Source: Proteiniclasticum ruminis | GTDB taxonomy: Bacteria > Bacillota > Clostridia > Clostridiales > Clostridiaceae | Length of the DNA: 64,000 bases | Reading direction: 5' to 3' | NCBI RefSeq assembly: GCF_900115135.1 | Contig: NZ_FOVK01000004.1 | Location: 1 to 64,000 of the forward strand | Part shown: piece after piece, positions 36,823 through 45,910 of the stretch | Layout of the letters: every line of letters begins with the position of its first letter | How positions within the stretch are numbered: the first letter of the stretch is position 1 | Notes under the pieces: generated by a model | Databases searched by the model: none | What the model was told of the DNA's origin: nothing | Seen by the model: only the letters and a program-made list of their open reading frames with translations | Program-made: the position numbers and the translations under genes

Positions 36823-38142
36823 ATGTTGGAAGGAATTGTTCTAAAAGTAACCAGTGAATACTCTATCGTCAAAACCAAATCTGAATACCTGAGAATCTAT
36901 ACGAAAAATTTCATGGAACCAGGACAAAAAATATACTTTACAAATGAAGACATTATTCATACAACTGCCGCTAAAAAGAAGCCCGCTTCTTACCTTCTGC
37001 GCTATGGTGCTGCAGCGGCTCTGGCTGTCCTGCTTCTTTCTTCTCCACTTTTTGAGAAAAAGAGTGCATATGCGGCAAAACTTCTTGTGGAAGTCAACCC
37101 CAGTATTCTTCTTGAACTGTCCCAGGATGGTCTCGTAGAAGAAGCCCTTCCTTATAATGAGGATGCTTCCTTGCTTCCTCTTGACCGTTACAAAGACCTT
37201 CCCGTAGAAGAAGCCATCGAAGAAATCCTTCAGGATGCTGTGAATGAAGGACTTCTCAATCTGAATGATGAGGAAGAAGACTTTGTGATTCTCACAGAAA
37301 TACTCTCCTCAGAGGAACGGATCTCGGAGGAAATATACGCCCAGCTGGAAGAGAGAGCCCTTCTTGGTGAACTGCTTTCTGAAACCAGCGTTGTGTTCAC
37401 CACAGCCTCTGAAGACCTTCTGAAAGAGATGCAAAATGAAGGAAAAGCCCTTGGTCTCATGAGACTGAGAGAAGAATTCAACCTTGGACCCGATGAAAAA
37501 CTCGGAGATTTCTTTAAAGACCCGGTAAGACGGGAAGCTTATAAAGAACAGAAAAGACTTCTAAAGCGCGATTCTTTAGAAGAGGATGAGACTCTTATAG
37601 AGGACCTTCCGGAAGAGATTGAAGAGGCCTTCAAAGAACAGCTTGCCCTCTTCAAAACATCCATCGATGAAGTGAAAGCAGCTAGAAAAGCCTACCAGGA
37701 AGCCAGAAAGTCTGGCGATGAAAAAGCCATAGAGGATGCGCTTACCGCATTGAAGGCGGCAGAAGAAAAGAAAGCACAAATGGAAGCGCTGAAAGATCAG
37801 CTGGAACAGGCGAAACTACCAGAAGAAAACTCCGAAACCCCTGAAGAAGATCCGGAGAACACTGAACCTACTACAGAGAAACCTGGCAATAATGGTACTG
37901 TACCGGTAAAACCAGAAACACCTGGTAACAGCGGAAACTCCACTGGTAAACCTGAAGCTCCAGGAAAAGAAGAGAATCCGGAAACACCCTCAAACTCAGG
38001 AAAGAAACCGGAGCAAAATCCTAACTCCACCGGGAGTCAAGGAAACCCTCCTGTAGACAACAAACCAGAAAAACCTGGAACACCCCCATCTGACAATAAC
38101 GGTAAACCACCTGCCAAAGATGCACCAGGTAAAAACAAATAA
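36823..38142 (+). CDS. rsgI: Anti-sigma-I factor RsgI-like membrane protein
   Basis: The 439-residue protein has an N-terminal RsgI domain (EGIVLKVTSEYSIVKTKSEYLRI, about 1-45) that binds SigI inside the cell, one membrane helix (about 57-75) and an outer RsgI-type domain (AAKLLVEVNPSILLELSQDG). Then follow an acidic helical section to about 330 and a Pro/Gly/Asn-rich tail of about 110 residues (repeats such as KPETPGNSGN). Many RsgI proteins end in carbohydrate-binding modules; here the tail is low-complexity and could reach into or bind the cell wall. Translation is probably gated by the hairpin just upstream. Confidence 0.88.
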   Translation: MLEGIVLKVTSEYSIVKTKSEYLRIYTKNFMEPGQKIYFTNEDIIHTTAAKKKPASYLLRYGAAAALAVLLLSSPLFEKKSAYAAKLLVEVNPSILLELSQDGLVEEALPYNEDASLLPLDRYKDLPVEEAIEEILQDAVNEGLLNLNDEEEDFVILTEILSSEERISEEIYAQLEERALLGELLSETSVVFTTASEDLLKEMQNEGKALGLMRLREEFNLGPDEKLGDFFKDPVRREAYKEQKRLLKRDSLEEDETLIEDLPEEIEEAFKEQLALFKTSIDEVKAARKAYQEARKSGDEKAIEDALTALKAAEEKKAQMEALKDQLEQAKLPEENSETPEEDPENTEPTTEKPGNNGTVPVKPETPGNSGNSTGKPEAPGKEENPETPSNSGKKPEQNPNSTGSQGNPPVDNKPEKPGTPPSDNNGKPPAKDAPGKNK

Positions 38143-38224
38143 AGATCTCTCAACCAGCAGAGTTCATATTAAGCACAAGGCGATTTATGCTGTACGAGAT
38201 GACACATCTAGGGAGGAACGAACG

Positions 38225-38827
38225 ATGATTTACGCAAATACCGATAAAGAAATCATGGATGAAATCAAGAAGAAAGCCATCGAAATCTTTGCGGCTAAAG
38301 GATATGCAGCTACAAAAATCTCTGATATTGCAGACAGCCTTTCCATATCCCGAGGCCCCATTTATTACTATTTCCAGGATAAATTCGGACTGTATACTTC
38401 AGCCTACAATCATTTTGAAGAAGAGCTGATGAAAATCCACAAGGAAATATTCAGTACGAAGGATGATTTCCAGACCAAAATGGAGCGTCTGATTTTTGAG
38501 TTTTCCAAGCACATCTCTCTCTTTGGGCACAATTTTTTCTTCCGGATCAAAGAAATTCCAGAACTTCATGAAATCAATGTACGTTACGAAAAGATGAACA
38601 CTCTCTTCTACGAAGAAAAATGTGCCCTCATCAGAGAGGAGCAGGAAAATGGAACCCTCAGCACATCTCTTTCTCCAGATGAAATTGTGAAAGGTGTTTA
38701 TCTCATTTATCTTGGTATTTTGGAAGCCCTGAACTCAGAACTCTTGTCAAGAGATCAGGAAGAAGAGATCAAAGATTGGATACATCTTCTCTTTGAAGGA
38801 TTACATAAGAAAATGAGATCAAATTAA
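38225..38827 (+). CDS. TetR-family regulator
   Basis: The 200-residue protein has a TetR helix-turn-helix: KKKAIEIFAAKGYAATKISDIADSLSISRGPIYYYFQDKFGLY, about residues 12-55, followed by a helical ligand domain. The longer frame begins inside the end of rsgI, but GGGAGGA before this ATG sets the start, 82 bp after rsgI. No obvious target gene is adjacent: the ABC permease beyond it is convergent. The ligand and regulon are unknown. Confidence 0.88.
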   Translation: MIYANTDKEIMDEIKKKAIEIFAAKGYAATKISDIADSLSISRGPIYYYFQDKFGLYTSAYNHFEEELMKIHKEIFSTKDDFQTKMERLIFEFSKHISLFGHNFFFRIKEIPELHEINVRYEKMNTLFYEEKCALIREEQENGTLSTSLSPDEIVKGVYLIYLGILEALNSELLSRDQEEEIKDWIHLLFEGLHKKMRSN

Positions 38828-38838
38828 TTGCATCGTAT

Positions 38839-38884
38839 AAAAACCATAGTACTTCTTCAGGGAAGAAGAAGTACTATGGTTTTT
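38839..38884. terminator. Strong bidirectional terminator
   Basis: A perfect 20-bp stem (arms 38839-38858 and 38865-38884, loop AGGGAA) has A and T runs at its ends. It separates the TetR gene from the convergent ABC permease. Confidence 0.9.
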
Positions 38885-38909
38885 CCTTTGTGATTTACTA
38901 TTTTTACTC

Positions 38910-39575
38910 CTAGAAGGAGCGCTTCTCATAGCCTTTTAAGGAGAACAGGACAGAAGCGCCCTGTACGATGCTCCATACAAGAAAAGCAAAAAGAAGCACA
39001 AGACCAAAAGACTCCCGGAAGAAAGTCTCAGCATTCAGAAGAAAAGAATGTGGCACCTTATCGAGAAAACCAGACAAAACCACAAAGACTCCGCCAAGGA
39101 GCATAAAAGGCAGGTACGAAACCGTCTTGGCTTTCATATAGCCCAGCTTGAAAAAAAGCGGAAACTGAAAAGCCTGCATCAGACTGAAGATCAGGAACAG
39201 CCCCAGCAACATCGCCACTGCTTCTTTAAACTCAAAAGGCAGTGACAGCAAAAGAGATAATAAGAAGGACAAAAGCAGACCAAAAAGGATACCGATGAGA
39301 TTCATGGAAAAAGCCCACAGATATCTTCCTAGAACCACTTCCTTTCTGGTAAGTCCAAGAATCCGATAAAGAGGATCTATGCCGTTCTGCTCCCCCACCG
39401 CAAAAGGATAACTCAGATAAATGGTGACAAAGACGCTGACAATGGACAGTGGAATCAGAGTGTTCTTGTTGACAAAGGCGAGAAAAAAAGTGACACCTAG
39501 CACAATGAGCAGATTTTTCATCGTCAGATAAGGTTTTATGGTTTTATAGTCCAGCACTGCTACTTTAAGAATCAT
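38910..39575 (-). CDS. ABC-2 type permease
   Basis: The 221-residue protein has about six membrane helices (for example LLIVLGVTFFLAFVNKNTLIPLSIVSVF and LIGILFGLLLSFLLSLLLSL) and no signal peptide or ATPase motif. It overlaps the ATPase gene by 4 bases and, with it and the GntR regulator, forms a YtrA-YtrB-like operon. Such transporters are often induced by cell-wall antibiotics or antimicrobial peptides; the substrate is unknown. Confidence 0.85.
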   Translation of the reverse strand: MILKVAVLDYKTIKPYLTMKNLLIVLGVTFFLAFVNKNTLIPLSIVSVFVTIYLSYPFAVGEQNGIDPLYRILGLTRKEVVLGRYLWAFSMNLIGILFGLLLSFLLSLLLSLPFEFKEAVAMLLGLFLIFSLMQAFQFPLFFKLGYMKAKTVSYLPFMLLGGVFVVLSGFLDKVPHSFLLNAETFFRESFGLVLLFAFLVWSIVQGASVLFSLKGYEKRSF

Positions 39576-40429
39576 GACTTATTACCTCCCCTATGAAAGT
39601 AGATGATGAGTTCATCCAATGAGACAGGTTCTACCAGAATCCCTTTTGGAAGGTCCACAGCTTCTTCCTTCTTCACAAGTGCTTCAAACCCCACACTGTT
39701 TTTCTTCAGTCCGATGAGATGGACATGGGATAGAAGAGGAAGATCAGAAAGGCCTCCTTTCAGAAGCCCATAGGCTTCCATCAGGTCTTCTTTAGGACCC
39801 GCATAAAGAATTTCTCCATGAAGAATGAATACGATATAATCTGCAATGGATTCCAAATCCTTTGTAATATGAGTAGAAAACAGAACACTATGGTTTTCCT
39901 CAGATACAAACTCCTGCAAAAGTTCACAGATTTCTTCTCTTGCCACAGGGTCCAGACCACTGGTGGGCTCGTCAAGAATGAGTAGCTCTGCTCCATGGGA
40001 TAAGGAAATGGCAACCGAGAGCTTCACCGTCATACCTCTGGACAGTTCCCGGACTTTCAAAGACTTGGCAATGCCAAACCTGTCCAGAAGGCTTTTGAAT
40101 CTATCCCCATCCCAGGCACTGTAAAACGGCATCACTGCTTTCTCTACATCCGTAATGGTCCAGTCTTTCACAAGATACGGGGTATCCATGACAACGCCTA
40201 CCTTTTCCAAGGCAGCTCCCCCTTCTTTCACCTTTTCCCCCAAGAGCTCAATGGTACCTCCATCAGGTTTCAAAAAAGATATGATGGATTTGATGGTGGT
40301 GGTCTTTCCTGCTCCATTGGGTCCGATAAATCCTGTAATATAGCCCTTGGGCACTTCAAAAGAAACGCCTTTCAATGCAAAGGAAGGGTAGGTTTTTATA
40401 AGGTTTTCTACTTTTATCGCATTACTCAT
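39572..40429 (-). CDS. ABC transporter ATP-binding protein (YtrB-like)
   Basis: The 285-residue ATPase has Walker A (GPNGAGKTT), a signature variant ELSRGMTVKLSVAISL in place of LSGGQ, and Walker B (LLILDEPTSGLD). The SRGM form of the signature is common in the YtrB/BcrA-type group. The C-terminal 60 residues are an extra regulatory-looking part. It overlaps the GntR regulator by 8 bases and the permease by 4. Confidence 0.92.
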   Translation of the reverse strand: MSNAIKVENLIKTYPSFALKGVSFEVPKGYITGFIGPNGAGKTTTIKSIISFLKPDGGTIELLGEKVKEGGAALEKVGVVMDTPYLVKDWTITDVEKAVMPFYSAWDGDRFKSLLDRFGIAKSLKVRELSRGMTVKLSVAISLSHGAELLILDEPTSGLDPVAREEICELLQEFVSEENHSVLFSTHITKDLESIADYIVFILHGEILYAGPKEDLMEAYGLLKGGLSDLPLLSHVHLIGLKKNSVGFEALVKKEEAVDLPKGILVEPVSLDELIIYFHRGGNKS

Positions 40430-40805
40430 TCTTTTCCGCCTCCATTAACGTTTGAATGATCTCCATAAACTCCGTATCATCCAGATTCATCTTCTCTTTG
40501 AGTGCCAGAGCTTCAAAAATCAGGTTCTCCATATTTCCCATGAGCTTTTCATGGACCAGCTCCTGATTCTTGGGCAGCACATAACAGCCCTTTCCCTGAA
40601 CGTTCACCACATATCCTTCTCCCTCCAGATCCTTATAAGCTCTGGTGGTGGTAATGACGCTGACTTTCAGCTCCTTCGCCAGCTGCCGGATGGACGGAAG
40701 CTGTGTGTCTTCTCTCAGCTCATCGGAAAGAATGGCATCGATGATCTGCAGTTTGATCTGTTCATAGATCGGTACAGTAGACCGGTTTGATATGATGATT
40801 CTCAA
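40422..40805 (-). CDS. GntR-family regulator, YtrA subfamily
   Basis: The 128-residue protein has an N-terminal winged helix (VPIYEQIKLQIIDAILSDEL, LPSIRQLAKELKVSVITTTRAYKDLEGEGYV, VQGKGCYVL) and only a short C-terminal helical tail, the mark of YtrA regulators that control ABC operons. The start is a TTG six bases after GGGGGAG; a longer frame of nine more codons is less likely. An inverted repeat lies across the -10 region upstream, so it probably represses its own operon. Confidence 0.9.
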   Translation of the reverse strand: MRIIISNRSTVPIYEQIKLQIIDAILSDELREDTQLPSIRQLAKELKVSVITTTRAYKDLEGEGYVVNVQGKGCYVLPKNQELVHEKLMGNMENLIFEALALKEKMNLDDTEFMEIIQTLMEAEKNE

Positions 40806-40821
40806 AGCTTCTCCCCCTTTC

Positions 40822-40867
40822 ACTATATACACATATATACAGTAATACCAGTATGAACTTTTGTCAA
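40822..40867 (-). promoter_or_regulatory. Promoter and operator of the YtrA-ABC operon
   Basis: On the minus strand TTGACA (40862-40867) and TACTGT are 17 bp apart. The -10 lies in a near-perfect dyad, ACTATATA/TATACAGT (40822-40843), a typical place and A/T-rich form for a YtrA-type operator. Confidence 0.6.
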
Positions 40868-40870
40868 TAG

Positions 40871-40905
40871 AAAAACCTCACTCCATATTTTAAAGTGAGG
40901 TTTTT
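40871..40905. terminator. Terminator of the oad operon
   Basis: AAAAACCTCACT/AGTGAGGTTTTT forms a 12-bp stem with an 11-nt loop and T runs in both directions. It ends the Oad operon about 60 bp beyond oadB. Confidence 0.85.
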
Positions 40906-40968
40906 TCTTATGAAAGTCAAACAGTAGGAGCCAAAGTAGAAACCGCTCCGGATGTTTGATTCTTTTCA

Positions 40969-42081
40969 CTACCCAAAGAAATTGAGAAGCACTCCGGCTG
41001 CAATGGCAGAGCCGATGACACCCGCCACATTGGGACCCATGGCATGCATGAGAAGGAAGTTTGATGGATCCTCTTCCTGGCCTACCTTCTGGACCACTCT
41101 CGCAGCCATAGGTACGGCAGAGACACCCGCAGCACCGATCATGGGGTTGATCTGTCCCTTGGTCACCTTGCACATGAGCTTTCCAAAGAGGACGCCACCG
41201 GCGGTGCCGATGGAGAAGGCGATGAGTCCTAAGGCGATGATGCCCAGGGTCTTAGGATTGAGCAGGGTCTCCGCATCGGCTTTTGCCCCTACGGTGAGTC
41301 CGATGAGGATGGTCACAGTGTACATGATGGCATTCTTTGCCACTTCCACCAAGTTTGGTACAATGCCCACTTCCTTGATGAGGTTTCCGAACATCAGCAT
41401 ACCGATGAGTGGCGCTGCGCTAGGCACCAGAAGGATCACCACTACAGTGACCACGATGGGGAAGAGGATCTTCTCCAGTCTGGATACCGGTCTCAGCTGC
41501 TTCATCTTGATCTGACGCTCTTCCTTGGTGGTCAGAAGTTTAATGATGGGCGGCTGAATCACAGGTACCAGAGCCATGTAGGAGTAGGCAGCCAGAGCGA
41601 TGGGTCCCAGCATATGGTCCGCCAGCTGACTGGTGAGATAGATGGCCGTAGGACCGTCCGCACCACCGATGATCCCGATGGAAGCAGCTTCCAGAGCGGT
41701 GTACCCAAGCAGGATGGCACCCAGGAAGGCGAAGAAGATGCCCAGCTGGGCAGCGGCACCCAGGAGCATGCTCTTGGGGTTTGCGATGAGGGGACCAAAG
41801 TCTGTGGAGGCACCCACACCGAGGAAAATAAGGGAAGGATAAATGCCGTACTCAATGCCCATATAGAGGAGCTTCAGAAGGCCCCCGGTCTCCATGAGAC
41901 CGTTCTTTGGCAGGTTCACCAGAAGCATACCAAAGGCAATGGGAATGAGGAGATAAGGTTCATATTTCTTATAGATGGCCAGGTACAGGAAAAACAGCGA
42001 CAGGCCGATCATAATGAGGGCTTTGCCGTCCAAAGCCATGATCCCGCTGGCGGCAAAGAATTCTTTCAGTATTTCTAACAT
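40969..42081 (-). CDS. oadB: Na+-pumping decarboxylase, beta subunit
   Basis: The 370-residue membrane protein has about nine helices and the family motifs [46 protein letters not shown] and [18 protein letters not shown]. It decarboxylates carboxybiotin and uses the energy to export Na+. The same family serves oxaloacetate, methylmalonyl-CoA and glutaconyl-CoA decarboxylases; the alpha subunit here indicates oxaloacetate. It is the last gene of a four-gene operon. Confidence 0.95.
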   Translation of the reverse strand: MLEILKEFFAASGIMALDGKALIMIGLSLFFLYLAIYKKYEPYLLIPIAFGMLLVNLPKNGLMETGGLLKLLYMGIEYGIYPSLIFLGVGASTDFGPLIANPKSMLLGAAAQLGIFFAFLGAILLGYTALEAASIGIIGGADGPTAIYLTSQLADHMLGPIALAAYSYMALVPVIQPPIIKLLTTKEERQIKMKQLRPVSRLEKILFPIVVTVVVILLVPSAAPLIGMLMFGNLIKEVGIVPNLVEVAKNAIMYTVTILIGLTVGAKADAETLLNPKTLGIIALGLIAFSIGTAGGVLFGKLMCKVTKGQINPMIGAAGVSAVPMAARVVQKVGQEEDPSNFLLMHAMGPNVAGVIGSAIAAGVLLNFFG

Positions 42082-42089
42082 CTTGTCAC

Positions 42090-42434
42090 CTACTTTGCAG
42101 CAATGGTGAGGAGCAGCGCACCGCTATCCACGACCTGTCCGTCTTTTGCGGATACAGAGGATACGGTTCCGTCAAATGGGGAGACGATCTCATTTTCCAG
42201 CTTCATGGCTTCCAGAATGGCCAGGATCTGACCCTTCTTCACCACAGAGCCCGCCTGAACCTTCATGGACAGGATGGTTCCCTGGATGGGGGCTTCGATC
42301 TTCTCATCGGCACTGCTGCCGGAGGAAACAGGCGCTGCAGGAGCAGCCTTCACACTGGCTGTTTCGTTGGCGGAAGCTTCTTCCACTGTGACCTCATATA
42401 CTTTTCCGTTGACTGTAATCTTATATGTTTTCAT
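42090..42434 (-). CDS. Biotin carboxyl carrier subunit of the decarboxylase
   Basis: The 114-residue protein has an N-terminal [18 protein letters not shown] strand segment, an Ala/Pro/Ser linker and a biotinyl domain with the attachment Lys78 in EAMKLENE. It carries CO2 as carboxybiotin from the alpha subunit to the membrane beta subunit. In Klebsiella this domain is fused to OadA; here it is separate, as in glutaconyl-CoA and methylmalonyl-CoA decarboxylases of anaerobes. Confidence 0.94.
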   Translation of the reverse strand: MKTYKITVNGKVYEVTVEEASANETASVKAAPAAPVSSGSSADEKIEAPIQGTILSMKVQAGSVVKKGQILAILEAMKLENEIVSPFDGTVSSVSAKDGQVVDSGALLLTIAAK

Positions 42435-42450
42435 GTTCGATTCTCTCCTC

Positions 42451-42732
42451 TTATCCGATTCTTTTTATGGATTTGATTTTTACATTGCCCTGGAACTCTT
42501 CTTTGGCAAGAGCTGCTGCGGTGAGCATAGCCACCATTCTCTCTTCTTCGTCATTTTCCACTGCAGCGGGGGCTGCAGAAGGTGCTGCGCTTTTCTTCTG
42601 TCCCAGGTCCTGTGGCAGGAACTTGAAGGAATAGATGATGAGCTGCAGAAGAACGAGAATGAGAAAGACCACCAGCATGGCAAAGATGGACATGGTGACG
42701 CCATCACTGAACTGGAAATTTTCTATGTTCAT
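42451..42732 (-). CDS. OadG-family small membrane subunit
   Basis: The 93-residue protein has one N-terminal membrane helix (about 12-36), an Ala/Pro linker and a short C-terminal segment. OadG-type subunits hold the complex together and join the soluble carboxyltransferase to the membrane pump. Position between alpha and biotin-carrier genes supports the call, since sequence conservation in this family is low. Confidence 0.85.
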   Translation of the reverse strand: MNIENFQFSDGVTMSIFAMLVVFLILVLLQLIIYSFKFLPQDLGQKKSAAPSAAPAAVENDEEERMVAMLTAAALAKEEFQGNVKIKSIKRIG

Positions 42733-42740
42733 GGTTGATC

Positions 42741-44159
42741 CTACCTTTCTATAATCATCTCAAACTCCACCACTTCAGTTTTTTCTGTGGCTGCTGAGAC
42801 GGGCTTCTTTGCTTCTGTTGCTTCTTTCGGCTTCAGAACCGCCTGCTGGGGGTTCATGATATAGGAGAGCACTTCCTCTTCCAGAGCTTCTCTTCCGAGC
42901 TTCTCTTCCATTTCCTTTTTGGACTCTTCATAGACTGGAGGCATAGAAGAGATCTCGCCTCTTTCTTCCACCACTTCATCCTTCAGAATCTTCTTTCTGA
43001 TGTCCTCATCCACCGGTGCAGGAGACTTTCCGTAGCCGCCTCTTAAGTAGACCTTGATCTCATTGGGGATCATCTTATAGCGCTCCCCGCTGATGACGTT
43101 TAATACCGCCTGGGTGCCCACCATCTGAGACAGAGGGGTCACCAGTGGCGGATATCCCATGTCCTTACGGACCTTGGGGATCTCCTTCAGCACTTCCGTG
43201 AACTTGTGGAACATCTTCTGGTCCTGAAGCTGGCTCATGAGGTTGCTGAGCATTCCGCCAGGCACTTCGTACTGGAGAATCTTCGGATTCACCACGAGAG
43301 CTCTTGCCTTGTAGAGACCATTATCGATGTATTTCTGAGCGATTTTGTCCGCCAGCTCATAGGCGGCATCCAGAGCCTCTTCGTTGTAGTCCACCTCGAT
43401 GCCCATGTTCTTGGCCGTTTCGATGATGGTTTCCCCGGCAATGTGGCTGGTGCCTCCGGAGAAAGGAGAGATCACGGTATCCACCATATCCGCTCCTGCC
43501 TCCATGGCCCGGAGCATCACCAGATGGGTGAGACCTGCGGTGGTATGGCTGTGGACATTGATGGGAAGATCCGTCACAGCTTTCAGTGCTTTCACCAGGC
43601 TGTAGGCGGCGTCAGGCATGAGGATGCCGGCCATGTCCTTGATGCAGATGGAGTCTGCGCCAAGATCCGCCATCTTCTTCACCAGGTCCACGAAGTATGC
43701 CTCGGTGTGCACCGGGCTCACGGTGTAGCTGATGGCCGCCTGGCAGTGACCGCCGTACTTCTTGATGAACTTCATGGAGTATTCGATGTTCCGAAGATCA
43801 TTGAGGGCATCAAAAACTCGGATGATGTCGATGCCGTTTTCGATGGCAAGGCGGATGAACCGCTCCAGGGTGTCGTTGTCATAATGGCGGTAGCCTACGA
43901 GGTTCTGACCACGCAGCAGCATGGACAGCTTGGTGTTCTTGGCTGCCTTTCGGATTTCCCTTAGGATCTCCCAGGGGTTTTCAGAAAGAAAGCGCAGAGA
44001 TGCGTCAAAGGTGGCGCCACCCCACACTTCCATGGCATTGTATCCCACTTTGTCCAGGGCTTCCACCAGAGCGATGATGTCTTCTTTGGCCATTCTCGTG
44101 GCCAGAAGGCTCTGATTTCCATCCCGGACTGTTAAGTCATTCAATAAGACTTTCGTCAT
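42741..44159 (-). CDS. oadA: Oxaloacetate decarboxylase alpha subunit (carboxyltransferase)
   Basis: The 472-residue TIM-barrel enzyme has LNDLTVRDGNQSLLATRM, the metal-binding NVHSHTTAGLTHL, DTVISPFSGGTSH and the biotin-linked carboxyltransferase tail (PPLVTPLSQMVGTQAVLNVISGERY). It moves CO2 from oxaloacetate to biotin, leaving pyruvate. The C-terminus is an Ala/Lys/Glu-rich linker without a biotin domain. Pyruvate carboxylase subunit B is an alternative by sequence, but the OadB/OadG partners favour decarboxylation. AGGAGGG precedes the ATG; TATAAT is seen near 44228. Confidence 0.92.
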   Translation of the reverse strand: MTKVLLNDLTVRDGNQSLLATRMAKEDIIALVEALDKVGYNAMEVWGGATFDASLRFLSENPWEILREIRKAAKNTKLSMLLRGQNLVGYRHYDNDTLERFIRLAIENGIDIIRVFDALNDLRNIEYSMKFIKKYGGHCQAAISYTVSPVHTEAYFVDLVKKMADLGADSICIKDMAGILMPDAAYSLVKALKAVTDLPINVHSHTTAGLTHLVMLRAMEAGADMVDTVISPFSGGTSHIAGETIIETAKNMGIEVDYNEEALDAAYELADKIAQKYIDNGLYKARALVVNPKILQYEVPGGMLSNLMSQLQDQKMFHKFTEVLKEIPKVRKDMGYPPLVTPLSQMVGTQAVLNVISGERYKMIPNEIKVYLRGGYGKSPAPVDEDIRKKILKDEVVEERGEISSMPPVYEESKKEMEEKLGREALEEEVLSYIMNPQQAVLKPKEATEAKKPVSAATEKTEVVEFEMIIER

Positions 44160-44287
44160 GCAAAGTCCCTCCTACTATTTGAGTTTTGGTTTCCATCTGA
44201 AGACTCTACATCCCTTAGATGGATAAAATTATAGCAATCTATATCAGTATAAACGATTACATTCTCAAGCACAACTTCTTCCACATA

Positions 44288-44314
44288 GGAAAAGGCTTGC
44301 AAAAAACAAGCCTT
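44288..44314 (-). terminator. Terminator of the ttd operon
   Basis: AAGGCTTG/CAAGCCTT (8 bp, 7-nt loop) follows the ttdB stop by 9 bp; on the minus strand it ends in TTTTCC. Thus ttd and oad are probably separate transcripts. Confidence 0.7.
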
Positions 44315-44322
44315 ACTGAAGA

Positions 44323-44931
44323 TTATTTTATGAATCTGACTTCTTTAGCAATGGATTCGTAAACTTCATCCTTTTTTCTGTTAAATTCTACTTTATTGTT
44401 CTCAAAAATATTATTTCCTTCAGTGTCGATGGATACAATGAGCGGTCCAAATTCTGTTACTTCAGACACCCATAAGGATTCTGGCATTCCTAAATCTGTC
44501 CAGTGAACTTCTTTGATACGATCCACTTTTCTTGCTGCATATACTGCATTTCCAGCAGGATAGACCAAATGAAGCGCTTTATGTTCTTTGCATCCTTCTT
44601 CCGTATTCTTTCCCATGCCACCTTTTCCGACAATAAGCTTGACGCCTGTCTGTTCGATGAACTCTTTCTCAAACTTCTCCATTCTCATACTGGTGGTGGG
44701 TCCGATGGAAATCATTTCATACTCATCATTTCCATGATCTTTCACAATAGGACCAGCATGAAAAATTGCAAGTCCATGCAAATCAACTGGAAGTGCAATT
44801 CCTTCCTCAATGAGCCGTCTATGGGCAACATCTCGGCATGTGACAATGGTTCCAGAAATGTAGATGATATCGCCGATTCTAATATCTTTAATATCCTCTG
44901 AGCTGATTGGTGTGTTTAGTACTTTTTTCAT
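44323..44931 (-). CDS. ttdB: L(+)-tartrate dehydratase beta subunit
   Basis: The 202-residue protein aligns by eye along its full length with E. coli Ttd[60 protein letters not shown] and [13 protein letters not shown]. With TtdA it dehydrates L-tartrate to oxaloacetate. The closely related class I fumarases have the same fold, so fumarate or malate cannot be fully excluded. It overlaps ttdA by 4 bases. Confidence 0.88.
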   Translation of the reverse strand: MKKVLNTPISSEDIKDIRIGDIIYISGTIVTCRDVAHRRLIEEGIALPVDLHGLAIFHAGPIVKDHGNDEYEMISIGPTTSMRMEKFEKEFIEQTGVKLIVGKGGMGKNTEEGCKEHKALHLVYPAGNAVYAARKVDRIKEVHWTDLGMPESLWVSEVTEFGPLIVSIDTEGNNIFENNKVEFNRKKDEVYESIAKEVRFIK

Positions 44932-45827
44932 AGTGTTACCCCCTGGTGAGTTGGCATGGTATAGTTCAGATCTCGATCTATAACAATGAGACCTCTTCTA
45001 TGTGACCAGCACCCTGTGTTCACTGCAACACCGATGGTCGATGGATGTCTTGCTGTATTCACTACATTGACCCCCATGACTGACTTCAGTCCTTTTAGAC
45101 CTTGTGGTCCAAGTCCTATAGAGTTGATGCCATCTTCCAGAAGCTTTTCCAGTTTCGCTGCATTGGCATTCTCATTTTGACTGCCTACAGGTCTCATCAG
45201 TGCCATCTTGCTGTTCATGGCAGCTGTCTCCACAGATGTCCCAACACCTACGCCCACCAGAAGAGGTGGGCATGCATTGATTCCATAGCTAGTCATACGG
45301 TCAAGCACAAACTTCACGACCCCCTCATACCCTTCTCCAGGCATCAGTACCGTTGCAACTCCAGGCAGTGAACATCCGCCACCCGCCATATAGGTGTAGA
45401 TTTCTACCTGATCGCTGTCTTCTTCAATTTCCCAGAATATACTTGGGGTTCCTTTACCAATATTCTTCTTTGTATTGTATTCATCAAAGGTCTCCACAGA
45501 ATTATGTCTCAGTGGTGTTTCCATCGTAGATTTATAGGTAGCATCTCTCAAGATCTTGTTCAGTTGTCCAATGAGCGGGAAATTCTCACCACACTTAATG
45601 AAAAACTGAAGAACGCCTGTATCCTGACAGGAAGGTCTCTTAAACTCATAAGCAAGCTTCTGGTTTTCTTCCATGGTGCTGTAGATGATTTTGGCCAGTT
45701 CATTGGTTTCTTCTTCTCTCAGCTCTTTCAGCTTTTCTTCCACATCATCAGGCAACTTATAACTTACCAAGGAAATGAACTGGGACATGATCTCAGTCAA
45801 TTTCTTTGAATCCTCAATTTTATTCAT
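44928..45827 (-). CDS. ttdA: L(+)-tartrate dehydratase alpha subunit
   Basis: The 299-residue protein matches TtdA in length and sequence: [76 protein letters not shown] and [21 protein letters not shown]. Three of its Cys are expected to bind the 4Fe-4S cluster that makes this hydro-lyase oxygen-sensitive. GGAG lies five bases before the ATG. It lies 83 bp after the DASS transporter gene. A fumarase alpha subunit is the main alternative. Confidence 0.88.
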   Translation of the reverse strand: MNKIEDSKKLTEIMSQFISLVSYKLPDDVEEKLKELREEETNELAKIIYSTMEENQKLAYEFKRPSCQDTGVLQFFIKCGENFPLIGQLNKILRDATYKSTMETPLRHNSVETFDEYNTKKNIGKGTPSIFWEIEEDSDQVEIYTYMAGGGCSLPGVATVLMPGEGYEGVVKFVLDRMTSYGINACPPLLVGVGVGTSVETAAMNSKMALMRPVGSQNENANAAKLEKLLEDGINSIGLGPQGLKGLKSVMGVNVVNTARHPSTIGVAVNTGCWSHRRGLIVIDRDLNYTMPTHQGVTL

Positions 45828-45910
45828 ATAAACTCCTTTAAAACATCTTTTGGTCTTCAGTGACCTTGATAGAAATGTTAATTGATCTTCTGTCTCTTCT
45901 TATCTGAACT

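Noticed and set aside
42741-44159. Annotation as pyruvate carboxylase subunit B
   Set aside because: OadB and OadG partners and a separate biotin carrier in the same operon indicate the decarboxylase.
44323-45827. Annotation as class I fumarase
   Set aside because: Both subunits match TtdA/TtdB along their length and sit beside Na+-oxaloacetate decarboxylase; kept only as an alternative.
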